Assembly: GCA_938009055.1 (NCBI GenBank)
Contig: CALLIO010000260.1
Coordinates: 1 to 5,769, forward strand
Source of the DNA: an uncultured Altererythrobacter sp.
Lineage (GTDB): Bacteria; Pseudomonadota; Alphaproteobacteria; Sphingomonadales; Sphingomonadaceae
Length of the DNA stretch: 5,769 nucleotides
Direction of reading: 5' to 3'
The position numbers were made by a program, and so were the translations under genes. This document shows, one piece after another, positions 1 to 5,769 of the stretch (position 1 is its first letter; the number at the start of each line of letters is the position of its first letter). The notes beneath the pieces were generated by a model. That model was not told where the DNA came from. It saw nothing but the letters and a program-made list of their open reading frames with translations, and ran no database searches.

Positions 1-429
1 CTAGGCTGAAGAAGACGCCAGCATTGCTGCGAACACCAATTGGCCGCCGAGCATGACAACGGAAGCAATCTTCCAGCCTGTGCCTGCATCTTTCATCCCT
101 CTATTCCATGTCCACATGGTCACAAGGCCTGTGAGGACGAGACATGCGCCCGCAACAGCCAAGGGTCCAAAACGCGCAAACACCGCGAAGACCAGCATCA
201 TGCCAAAGGTCTGGGCAAGCCAGGCTGAAAAGAACCACACGATGGGAACAGGGCGATAGGCAGCATCGGGAATGTCCCAATCGGGAAGCTGGCAATCTTG
301 CCGCGCCAATCGCCGATCAAAATAGACGGTATCGCTTTCGTCGATTTCGCGCCCATTAGGCAGATGGCTTGATTGGAGGTGGATGTCTTCCTTTATCGCG
401 TTCGGTTCTTTGGGATCAGGATCAGGCAT
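1..429 (-). CDS. Small membrane protein of unknown function, overlapping the parE stop
   Basis: I do not recognise the family. The 142-residue product has a hydrophilic, charged N-terminal part (about 1-60, with many Asp, Glu and Pro) followed by three hydrophobic segments at about 62-85, 88-107 and 119-138, so it is probably an inner-membrane protein. The loop between segments 2 and 3 carries Arg110, Lys113 and Lys120. By the positive-inside rule that loop and the N-terminal domain would face the cytoplasm. The stop codon occupies the first three bases of the window, so the reading frame is complete. The ATG at 429-427 overlaps the parE stop codon by 8 bases, which suggests translational coupling at the end of the lipoprotein-parE block. 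No strong Shine-Dalgarno precedes it, which fits reinitiation. No cysteine-pair, nucleotide-binding or catalytic motif stands out. The frame is probably a real gene because of its position and membrane-like composition; its function is unknown. Confidence 0.72.
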   Translation of the reverse strand: MPDPDPKEPNAIKEDIHLQSSHLPNGREIDESDTVYFDRRLARQDCQLPDWDIPDAAYRPVPIVWFFSAWLAQTFGMMLVFAVFARFGPLAVAGACLVLTGLVTMWTWNRGMKDAGTGWKIASVVMLGGQLVFAAMLASSSA

Positions 430-2398
430 CGATCAGATCGCGGTCAATTTCGCCCGCGCGGTTTTGGATGAAGATAAAGCGGTGTTCCGGATTGCGGCCC
501 ATAAGCCGGTCAACGAGGTCCTTTACCACTGCACGGTCTTCAAACTCTTGCGGCAAAGTGATGCGGATGAGCGAGCGGCTTTCAGGGTCCATGGTGGTTT
601 CACGAAGCTGCTGCGGGTTCATCTCGCCAAGCCCCTTAAATCGTCCAACCTCGACCTTTTTGCCCTTGAATACTGTCGCTTCCAGCTCTGCGCGATGCGC
701 ATCATCGGCGGCATAGCGGCTCTCTTTCCCAGCAGTCAGTTTGTAGAGCGGTGGCTGCGCGAGATAGAGGTGTCCGCCGCGCACAATCGCGCTCATTTCC
801 TGAAAGAAGAACGTCATCAGCAAAGTGGCAATATGCGCACCGTCAACATCCGCATCGGTCATGATAATCACGCGGTCATAGCGCAGGTTTTCCGGCTCGC
901 AATCCTTGCGTGTTCCGCAGCCCAGCGCGAGGCCAAGATCGGCAATTTCAGCATTCGCTCGGATTTTGTCAGCCGTGGCAGAGGCGACATTGAGAATCTT
1001 TCCGCGAATAGGCAGGATCGCTTGCGTCTTGCGATTGCGCGCTTGTTTGGCTGAGCCGCCCGCCGAATCGCCTTCGACGATAAACAATTCCGTATCGCCA
1101 TCGCCTTCGCCACTACAATCGGTGAGCTTACCGGGCAGGCGGAGCTTCTTGGCATTGGTCGCGCTTTTGCGCTTAATCTCGCGCTCTTGCTTGCGGCGCA
1201 GGCGCTCGTCCATTCGCTCCATCACTTGGCCAAGCAGCGCCTTGCCGCGATCCATATTGTCAGAGAGGAACAGATCGAACTGGTCGCGAACGGCGTTTTC
1301 GACGAGGCGCGACGCTTCGGGTGAGGTCAGGCGATCCTTAGTCTGGGACTGGAATTGCGGATCACGGATGAAGACGGACAGCATCACTTCACCGCCCGTC
1401 ATGACGTCATCAGCAGTGATATCCTTGGCTTTCTTCGTTCCGGTTAGCTCACCAAAGGCGCGCAGCCCCTTGGTCAGGGCGGCTCGCAGCCCCTGTTCAT
1501 GCGTTCCGCCATCGGGCGTTGGCACTGTGTTACAATACCAGCTGGTCGAGCCATCGGAATAAAGCGGCCAAGCCACCGCCCATTCGACGCGGCCTTTCTC
1601 CTCGGGAAACTCTTGATTGCCGGTGAAGGGCTGGGCAGTCACGCATTCGCGTGCGCCGATTTGTTCAGCAAGATGATCGGCAAGGCCGCCTGGGAATTTG
1701 AACGTGGCTTCGGCGGGAACTTCTTCGGACGCCATAGCTTCGTCACATTTCCAGCGGATCTCAACGCCAGCGAAAAGATAGGCTTTGGATCGCGCAAGTT
1801 TGAACAGGCGCGATGGCTTGAACTGGCGATCGCCAAAAATCTCTTCATCGGGCGTGAAGGTGACGGTGGTGCCGCGCCGGTTGGGCGCAGAACCCAATTT
1901 CTCCAGCTTGCCGAGCGTTTGCCCTTTACCAAATTCCTGCGCGAAAAGCTGCTTGTCACGCGCCACTTCTACGCGCGTGTGGGAAGACAATGCGTTGACA
2001 ACGCTGACCCCAACCCCGTGCAAACCGCCCGATGTTGCATATGCCTTGCCCGAAAACTTGCCGCCCGAATGCAGCGTGGAAAGAATGACTTCGAGCGTGG
2101 ATTTACCAGGAAATTTGGGGTGTTCGTCGACCGGAATCCCGCGGCCATTGTCCGCGATCGAGAGCCGATTGCCCGCCTCCAAACGCATTTCGATCCGGCT
2201 CGCATGGCCTGCGACCGCCTCGTCCATCGCATTGTCGAGGACCTCAGCTGCAAGGTGATGCAATGCGCGGTCATCTGTGCCGCCAATATACATGCCAGGG
2301 CGGCGGCGAACGGGTTCCAAACCCTCCAGCACCTCGATTGAGGAGGAATCATAGTCGCCGCTAGATGCGGGCGTGCCTTCAAACAGATCATCAGCCAT
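422..2398 (-). CDS. parE: DNA topoisomerase IV subunit B (ParE)
   Basis: This is the ATPase subunit of topoisomerase IV, which with ParC decatenates daughter chromosomes and relaxes supercoils in the cytoplasm; it is a fluoroquinolone and novobiocin-class target. The 658-residue protein has a GHKL ATPase domain (about 20-230) with Glu52 and Asn56 in AEVLDNAMDE, DNGRGIP at 83-89 and the glycine-rich lid GGLHGVGVSVVNAL at 124-137. A transducer domain follows, with DGGTHEQG at 296-303 and the QTK loop at 352-354, whose Lys354 should contact the ATP gamma-phosphate. The TOPRIM domain shows EGDSAGGSA at 442-450, PIRGKILN at 463-470 and TDADVDG at 514-520, giving metal ligands Glu442, Asp515 and Asp517. 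GLGEMNPQQL lies at 589-598. The length, without the large C-terminal insertion of proteobacterial GyrB, and the tail LMGRNPEHRF favour ParE over GyrB. The ATG at 2398 has only a weak upstream ribosome binding site. All key residues are intact. Confidence 0.96.
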   Translation of the reverse strand: MADDLFEGTPASSGDYDSSSIEVLEGLEPVRRRPGMYIGGTDDRALHHLAAEVLDNAMDEAVAGHASRIEMRLEAGNRLSIADNGRGIPVDEHPKFPGKSTLEVILSTLHSGGKFSGKAYATSGGLHGVGVSVVNALSSHTRVEVARDKQLFAQEFGKGQTLGKLEKLGSAPNRRGTTVTFTPDEEIFGDRQFKPSRLFKLARSKAYLFAGVEIRWKCDEAMASEEVPAEATFKFPGGLADHLAEQIGARECVTAQPFTGNQEFPEEKGRVEWAVAWPLYSDGSTSWYCNTVPTPDGGTHEQGLRAALTKGLRAFGELTGTKKAKDITADDVMTGGEVMLSVFIRDPQFQSQTKDRLTSPEASRLVENAVRDQFDLFLSDNMDRGKALLGQVMERMDERLRRKQEREIKRKSATNAKKLRLPGKLTDCSGEGDGDTELFIVEGDSAGGSAKQARNRKTQAILPIRGKILNVASATADKIRANAEIADLGLALGCGTRKDCEPENLRYDRVIIMTDADVDGAHIATLLMTFFFQEMSAIVRGGHLYLAQPPLYKLTAGKESRYAADDAHRAELEATVFKGKKVEVGRFKGLGEMNPQQLRETTMDPESRSLIRITLPQEFEDRAVVKDLVDRLMGRNPEHRFIFIQNRAGEIDRDLIDA

Positions 2399-2420
2399 GG
2401 ATACAGCTATGCGCCCACGC

Positions 2421-2440
2421 CCCCGCGCTCACAAGCGGGG
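2421..2440. repeat. GC-rich inverted repeat in the parE leader
   Basis: Bases 2421-2426 (ccccgc) and 2435-2440 (gcgggg) are perfect complements separated by 8 bases, so RNA from either strand could form a 6-bp GC-only hairpin. It lies in the 78-bp gap between the lipoprotein gene and parE, about 22 bases before the parE ATG. No T-run follows it on either strand, so it is not a standard intrinsic terminator. It may be a leader or mRNA-stability structure, or chance in GC-rich DNA. No convincing -35/-10 pair is visible in the rest of the gap, so parE may be read from the upstream lipoprotein promoter. Confidence 0.35.
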
Positions 2441-2476
2441 AAACACAGTTTTCGCCAAGCTATTTACGTTTAGGTA

Positions 2477-3640
2477 TTATCGCTTAAGCGAAGCAGGCGC
2501 TGCATCAACGGTGGCAAAGCTGCCATCGCGCACCTCAACAACCGCCAAAGCGCGCTCGATCACGCCGCTGCGGCTGAAGCGGAATGCACCGTCCACGCCG
2601 ACAAATCCGTCATCTTCGCGCAGTCGCTTGGTCGGGAAAGTGCGCCCGACTTTCCAATCCTGCGCAATCCGCAAGGTCAGCAGCACGGAATCATAGCCTA
2701 GCGACGCGATGCGGTAAGGTTTGCGGCCAAAGCGGTTCTCGTAAGAGGTGCTGAAACGCTTGAACCGGCGATCTGATACAGCAGAGAACAAAGCCCCGCG
2801 CATCGCCGAGCTGCGGGTCAGCGCGCCTTCACCGCCCCAAAGCTCAGTGCCCAAAATGCGTGTGCTGGTGCCGCTCCCAAGCTCAGCTGCCGCGCGTGTC
2901 GCAAGATTGGCTCCGTCAGCAATCAGCACGGTGTCGTATCCGCCGCGAGTTTTTAGGCGTTGGGCCGCGCTGACAACTGAAGTGTTGCCGCGTGAATAGC
3001 GTTCGGACCCCGTCAGCGATCCGCCAAAAGAGCCCAAGGCATTGCCAAGCGCGCTCAAGGCCCGATTGCCATATTCGCCATTGGGCACAATCGCACCAAA
3101 CCGCGCGGAACCGCGGCTGCGCGCATACTCAACCGTGCGATAAATCGATTGTTCTGGGATATGCCCCATCACAAATACGTCGTTTCCGGCCGCACTCGAA
3201 TCGTTCGAATAGGAAATCACAGGCACTTTCGCGCGCTGGGCAATTGGGCTGATCGCTGGAATATTCTCCGCCATCAAAGGCCCAAGGATCAAACGGTTGC
3301 CATCGGCGATCGCCTTGCTCGCTGCAGCGCCCGCGCCAGTTGCCGTATCATAAGTCGTGATACGTAGATTGCTGGCATTGGTGTCGAGCAGCGCCATATT
3401 TGCCGCATTCGCCAACGCTTGGCCAACGGCGCCATTGCGCCCCGTCATCGGCACGAGCAAAGCCACGCGGTGGCGCGTTTGATCGGTCGGGAGCGCAGTT
3501 GCGCTGGGTTCAGGGGTAGGGCCAGTGGCCGATGGCCCTGTGGTTTCTGGACCCGTTTTGGGCACAACCTGACACCCGGCCAACAAAGCCGCAGTGCCAG
3601 CTACAGCGAAAGTACGCCGATTGAATAAATTACGCTTCAT
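2477..3640 (-). CDS. LppC/LpoA-type lipoprotein, putative penicillin-binding protein activator
   Basis: This is a predicted outer-membrane lipoprotein of the LppC family. In E. coli the family member LpoA activates the peptidoglycan synthase PBP1a from the periplasm. With the start used here the product is 387 residues: a signal sequence with Arg8-Arg9 and a hydrophobic core, a lipobox LAGC with lipidated Cys23, Gln24 at +2 (not an inner-membrane retention Asp), a Pro/Thr-rich linker at about 25-56, and a periplasmic-binding-protein type 1 fold at about 57-375. Family-like segments are VALLVPMTGRNG at 59-70, LILGPLMAENIPAISPIA at 117-134, PVISYSND at 140-147 and GFVGVDGAFRF at 345-355. E. coli LpoA is far longer because it carries an N-terminal TPR-like domain, absent here. 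The frame extends upstream to an ATG at 3676, but the inner ATG at 3640 gives a normal lipoprotein signal and has GGAA about 10 bases upstream. Its partner synthase is not in the window, so the activator role is inferred from the family. Confidence 0.88.
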   Translation of the reverse strand: MKRNLFNRRTFAVAGTAALLAGCQVVPKTGPETTGPSATGPTPEPSATALPTDQTRHRVALLVPMTGRNGAVGQALANAANMALLDTNASNLRITTYDTATGAGAAASKAIADGNRLILGPLMAENIPAISPIAQRAKVPVISYSNDSSAAGNDVFVMGHIPEQSIYRTVEYARSRGSARFGAIVPNGEYGNRALSALGNALGSFGGSLTGSERYSRGNTSVVSAAQRLKTRGGYDTVLIADGANLATRAAAELGSGTSTRILGTELWGGEGALTRSSAMRGALFSAVSDRRFKRFSTSYENRFGRKPYRIASLGYDSVLLTLRIAQDWKVGRTFPTKRLREDDGFVGVDGAFRFSRSGVIERALAVVEVRDGSFATVDAAPASLKR

Positions 3641-3649
3641 GCTTGCCGA

Positions 3650-3653
3650 TTCC
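3650..3653 (-). promoter_or_regulatory. Candidate ribosome binding site deciding the lipoprotein start
   Basis: On the minus strand these bases read GGAA, ending 9 bases before the ATG at 3640. They support the inner start, which puts the signal peptide at the N-terminus, over the ATG 36 bases upstream, which would add a 12-residue tryptophan-containing extension in front of it. The match is short and therefore modest evidence. Confidence 0.4.
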
Positions 3654-3678
3654 AACTTCCCGTCCCAAAGCCACATTT

Positions 3679-4533
3679 GTGACCCATTCTCTTCTCACCA
3701 CCAGCGATAAGACGCCTCTTAGCGCAGGCCTCTACATTGTCGCTACGCCGATTGGCAATCTTGGCGATATAACCATCAGGGCTGTCGACATTTTGCAACG
3801 CTGTGATTTGATCGCATGTGAAGACACAAGAGTCACGGGAAAGCTGCTGAAAGCGCTCGATATTTCCAAGCCTATGCAGCGCTATGACGATCATTCGGGC
3901 GAGGGTGCGCGGCAAAAACTGCTGGATGCCGCGCGTGAAAGCGCCGTTGCGCTTGTTAGCGATGCGGGGACGCCGATTATCTCTGACCCTGGGTTCCGCT
4001 TGGTGAGCGAGGCACGCGAAGCCGGCGTCGACGTTACGACTTTGCCCGGTCCCTGCGCAGCGATTGCCGGATTAACGCTGAGCGCGCTGCCCAACGACCG
4101 GTTCATGTTCGGCGGTTTTCTGCCGACAAAGGAAAAGGCCCGGCGCGAGTTACTGGAAGAGCTGGGCGGCGTGGATGCAACGCTGATTTTCTATGAAAGC
4201 AGCCCGCGGCTGGTAAAGTCACTCGCCGCCATCGACGCGCTTTGGCCAGCGCGCGAAATTGCCGTCGCCCGCGAAATCACAAAATTGCACGAGGAATGCC
4301 GCAAGGGATCAGCAAGCGAGCTCGCGGCGCACTACTTAACACAACCGCCCAAGGGCGAGATTGTGCTGATGGTCGGCCCGCCCGAAGAGCAAACGTTTGA
4401 AGGTGACAAAGATGCTTTGCTCGCCGAAGCGCTGAAGACGCTCAAACCCTCGCAAGCTGCATCCCAAGTGGCAAAGGCAACGGGGCTCGACCGCAAGGAG
4501 CTCTATGGCCGCGCTTTGGAGCTGAAAAAGTGA
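3679..4533 (+). CDS. rsmI: 16S rRNA (cytidine(1402)-2'-O)-methyltransferase RsmI
   Basis: RsmI uses S-adenosylmethionine to methylate the 2'-hydroxyl of C1402 in the decoding centre of 16S rRNA, which fine-tunes P-site fidelity. The 284-residue product shows the tetrapyrrole-methylase (class III) fold markers in order: LYIVATPIGNLGDIT at 18-32, ACEDTR at 46-51, LVSDAGTPIISDPG at 92-105, the SAM-site LPGPCAA at 122-128, FLPTKEKAR at 148-156, LIFYES at 169-174, AREITK at 197-202 and GEIVLMV at 226-232. The C-terminal 40 or so residues form the small RsmI-type tail domain. The frame is open upstream to a TTG at 3643, but I chose the GTG at 3679 because the length then matches the E. coli protein (286 residues) and the conserved part begins about 18 residues in. 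No clear Shine-Dalgarno marks either start. The stop TGA overlaps the next gene's GTG start, so the two are translationally coupled. It is divergent from the lipoprotein gene, with 38 bp between the chosen starts. Confidence 0.93.
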   Translation: MTHSLLTTSDKTPLSAGLYIVATPIGNLGDITIRAVDILQRCDLIACEDTRVTGKLLKALDISKPMQRYDDHSGEGARQKLLDAARESAVALVSDAGTPIISDPGFRLVSEAREAGVDVTTLPGPCAAIAGLTLSALPNDRFMFGGFLPTKEKARRELLEELGGVDATLIFYESSPRLVKSLAAIDALWPAREIAVAREITKLHEECRKGSASELAAHYLTQPPKGEIVLMVGPPEEQTFEGDKDALLAEALKTLKPSQAASQVAKATGLDRKELYGRALELKK

Positions 4534-4898
4534 CAAGCCGCTCTGCTCAAGACCGGTTGCGCGCCGAACAGCAAGGCCGCGATGGCGAGGCCCTGGCAGC
4601 GCAATTCCTCAAACGGGAAGGTTATGAAATCCTCGCCGAAAGGGCGCGCAATGATGCAGGCGAGATTGACCTTATCGCCAAGAAGGAGGGAATAATCGCT
4701 TTCGTAGAGGTGAAATGGAGAAAACGCGCAGCCGATCTCGACACAGCAATTGACGAGCGCCGATTGGCACGCGTAGCCGCCGCCGCTGAAATCGCCGCCT
4801 ATGACTATGCAAAGCAAGGCGAAGACATCCGTGTGGATGTGATCCTACTTGCACCCGGCGTCCCCCCGCGCCACATCACCAACGCTTGGATGCCCTGA
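4530..4898 (+). CDS. yraN: YraN/UPF0102 family protein, nuclease-like fold
   Basis: This is a 122-residue member of the YraN (UPF0102) family, close to the usual 115-130 residues. The family is structurally related to PD-(D/E)XK nucleases, but its cellular role is not firmly established. The diagnostic core is present: an N-terminal helix with GRDGEALAAQFLKREGYEIL at 16-35, then GEIDLIA at 44-50 and FVEVKWR at 58-64. Glu20, Asp47, Glu60 and Lys62 would be the putative metal and catalytic residues, and none is missing. The start is the GTG whose last two bases are shared with the upstream TGA (a GTGA overlap of 4 bases), a standard coupling signal with rsmI. A yraN gene beside rsmI or an LppC gene is a recurrent arrangement in proteobacteria. 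The next gene, gshB, follows after 28 bp. The protein is predicted to be cytoplasmic, with no signal peptide or membrane segment. Assignment to the family is secure; a DNA-processing function is only inferred from the fold. Confidence 0.9.
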   Translation: MTSRSAQDRLRAEQQGRDGEALAAQFLKREGYEILAERARNDAGEIDLIAKKEGIIAFVEVKWRKRAADLDTAIDERRLARVAAAAEIAAYDYAKQGEDIRVDVILLAPGVPPRHITNAWMP

Positions 4899-4912
4899 AA
4901 TTGGGATGCCTT

Positions 4913-4918
4913 AAGGAA
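4913..4918 (+). promoter_or_regulatory. Ribosome binding site of gshB
   Basis: The purine-rich AAGGAA lies 8 bases upstream of the gshB ATG at 4927, in the 28-bp gap after the yraN stop. It is the best Shine-Dalgarno match in the window and fixes the gshB start. No promoter or terminator is visible in the gap, so gshB is probably cotranscribed with rsmI and yraN. Confidence 0.65.
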
Positions 4919-4926
4919 ACCGCCCC

Positions 4927-5769
4927 ATGAGCCTCAAAATTGCCGTTCAAATGGACCCCATCGAAAGCGTGAATATCGCTGGCGATAGCTCGTTCGCTCT
5001 GATGGAGGCTGCGCAGGAAAGGGGGCACACACTCTACGAATATCATGTCGAAAGCCTCACACTCGACGCTGATGACCGCCTGACCGCGCAATGTGCGCCG
5101 GTCACCGTGCAACGGGTCGAGGGCGATCATTACACTATCGGTGCGCGCGAGCGGCTAGATCTGGGGCGCGACATTGATGTCGTGCTGATGCGTCAGGATC
5201 CGCCGTTTGACATGGGCTATATCACCGCCTGCCATCTGCTCGAGCGGATTGCGGACGAAACTTTGGTCGTCAATGATCCCGTCAGCGTGCGCAATGCGCC
5301 GGAAAAAGTGATGGTGCTCGATTACCGCGAGTTCATGCCGCCGACCCTCGTCACGCGCTCGCCAGACGAAGTTAAGCGCTTTATGGATCAGCACGGCGCC
5401 GTTGTGGTCAAACCCATCCACGGCAATGGCGGAAAGGCGATCTTCCGCGTTCCAGAAAGCGGCGAAAACCTCACAGCCTTGCTCGAAGTGTTTAACCAGA
5501 CATGGCCCGAGCCGCATATGGTCCAGCCTTTCCTTCCCGAAGTGGCAGAAGGCGACAAACGCATCGTGCTGGTCGATGGCGAAGTCGCAGGCGCGATCAA
5601 CCGCATTCCGGGCGAAGGCGAATTTCGTAGCAATCTGGCGATGGGCGGTTCGGCTGAGAAAACGCAGCTGACCGCGCGCGAGAAAGAGATTTGCGCAGCG
5701 ATGGGTCCGCGTTTGAAAGAGCTCGGCCTAACCTTCGTAGGTATCGATGTGATCGGCGGGAAATATTTG
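4927..5769 (+). CDS. gshB: Glutathione synthetase GshB, 3' end beyond the window
   Basis: GshB joins gamma-glutamylcysteine and glycine with ATP hydrolysis, the second and last step of glutathione synthesis in the cytoplasm. The first 281 residues are present; the family is about 315 residues long, so some 35 C-terminal residues, with the expected NVTSPT-type metal and substrate segment, lie beyond the edge. Visible markers are MDPI at 9-12, DSSFA at 20-24, MRQDPPFD at 88-95 and VNDP at 115-118. The ATP-grasp part shows KPIHGNGGKAIFR at 162-174 (nucleotide-binding Lys162 and the glycine-rich loop), GDKR at 210-212 with Gly209, RIPGEGEFRSNLAMGG at 226-241 and GIDVIG at 272-277, whose Asp274 is a likely Mg ligand. 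E. coli has Asp where this protein has His165 in the loop, which is a modest variation. The ATG is preceded by a good AAGGAA site. The frame is uninterrupted to the last base, so this is truncation by the window, not a broken gene. Confidence 0.96.
   Translation, partial: MSLKIAVQMDPIESVNIAGDSSFALMEAAQERGHTLYEYHVESLTLDADDRLTAQCAPVTVQRVEGDHYTIGARERLDLGRDIDVVLMRQDPPFDMGYITACHLLERIADETLVVNDPVSVRNAPEKVMVLDYREFMPPTLVTRSPDEVKRFMDQHGAVVVKPIHGNGGKAIFRVPESGENLTALLEVFNQTWPEPHMVQPFLPEVAEGDKRIVLVDGEVAGAINRIPGEGEFRSNLAMGGSAEKTQLTAREKEICAAMGPRLKELGLTFVGIDVIGGKYL

Noticed and set aside
1499..2341. A 280-codon open frame on the plus strand, opposite parE, plus other long plus-strand frames at 383-1054 and 906-1562
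   Set aside because: They lie fully or almost fully antisense to a clear parE with intact motifs. Long antisense frames are expected in GC-rich coding DNA, and their translations show no recognisable domain or sensible composition.
422..2398. Possibility that the type II topoisomerase gene is gyrB
   Set aside because: The TDADVDG motif is shared with GyrB, but the 658-residue length, lack of the large GyrB insertion and the C-terminal tail fit alphaproteobacterial ParE.
3195..3211. Short inverted/direct repeat around TCGAA and TTCGA
   Set aside because: Only about five bases per arm, inside the lipoprotein coding region, and explained by the codons for the conserved Ser-Asn-Asp-Ser-Ser stretch.
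3621..3631. AT-rich patch resembling a -10 box for rsmI
   Set aside because: No matching -35 hexamer lies 16-18 bases upstream, and the patch encodes the N-terminal Asn-Leu-Phe-Asn of the lipoprotein, so it is explained by coding.
4503..4817. A 104-codon minus-strand frame opposite yraN
   Set aside because: It is antisense to a well-supported family member, the product is cysteine-rich without pattern, and nothing suggests a start signal.
5155..5517. A 120-codon minus-strand frame opposite gshB
   Set aside because: It is the shadow of the gshB ATP-grasp region; the plus-strand frame carries all the conserved motifs.

Overview
The window is an ordinary, gene-dense chromosomal housekeeping region of an alphaproteobacterium. 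The moderately high G+C, the proline/threonine-rich lipoprotein linker, the compact ParE with an alphaproteobacterial C-terminus and the weak ribosome binding sites all suggest Sphingomonadales, possibly Erythrobacteraceae. That placement is inference from general sequence character; no rRNA or other taxonomic marker is present.

The layout is two divergent gene blocks meeting near 3641-3678. The leftward (minus) block runs from a solo LppC/LpoA-type lipoprotein (2477-3640), over a 78-bp gap with a small GC-rich hairpin, to parE (topoisomerase IV subunit B, 422-2398), and then to a small unrecognised membrane protein (1-429) whose start codon overlaps the parE stop by 8 bases. The rightward (plus) block is rsmI (16S rRNA 2'-O-methyltransferase, 3679-4533), a YraN/UPF0102 protein (4530-4898) coupled to it by a GTGA start/stop overlap, and gshB (glutathione synthetase, from 4927), which runs off the right edge.

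The pairing of a divergent LppC-family lipoprotein gene with rsmI followed by yraN is an arrangement also known from E. coli (yraL / lpoA-yraN), so this is an old conserved neighbourhood. The genes cover envelope synthesis, chromosome decatenation, ribosome modification, a putative nuclease-fold protein and thiol redox. They look like co-located housekeeping genes rather than one pathway.

No tRNA, rRNA, insertion sequence, CRISPR array, phage gene or clear intrinsic terminator was seen, and every stretch longer than about 80 bases is coding. I did not find a convincing new biological system. The points most worth a second look are the unknown membrane protein tied to parE, the very tight divergent lipoprotein/rsmI head, and the twin-arginine-like lipoprotein signal.
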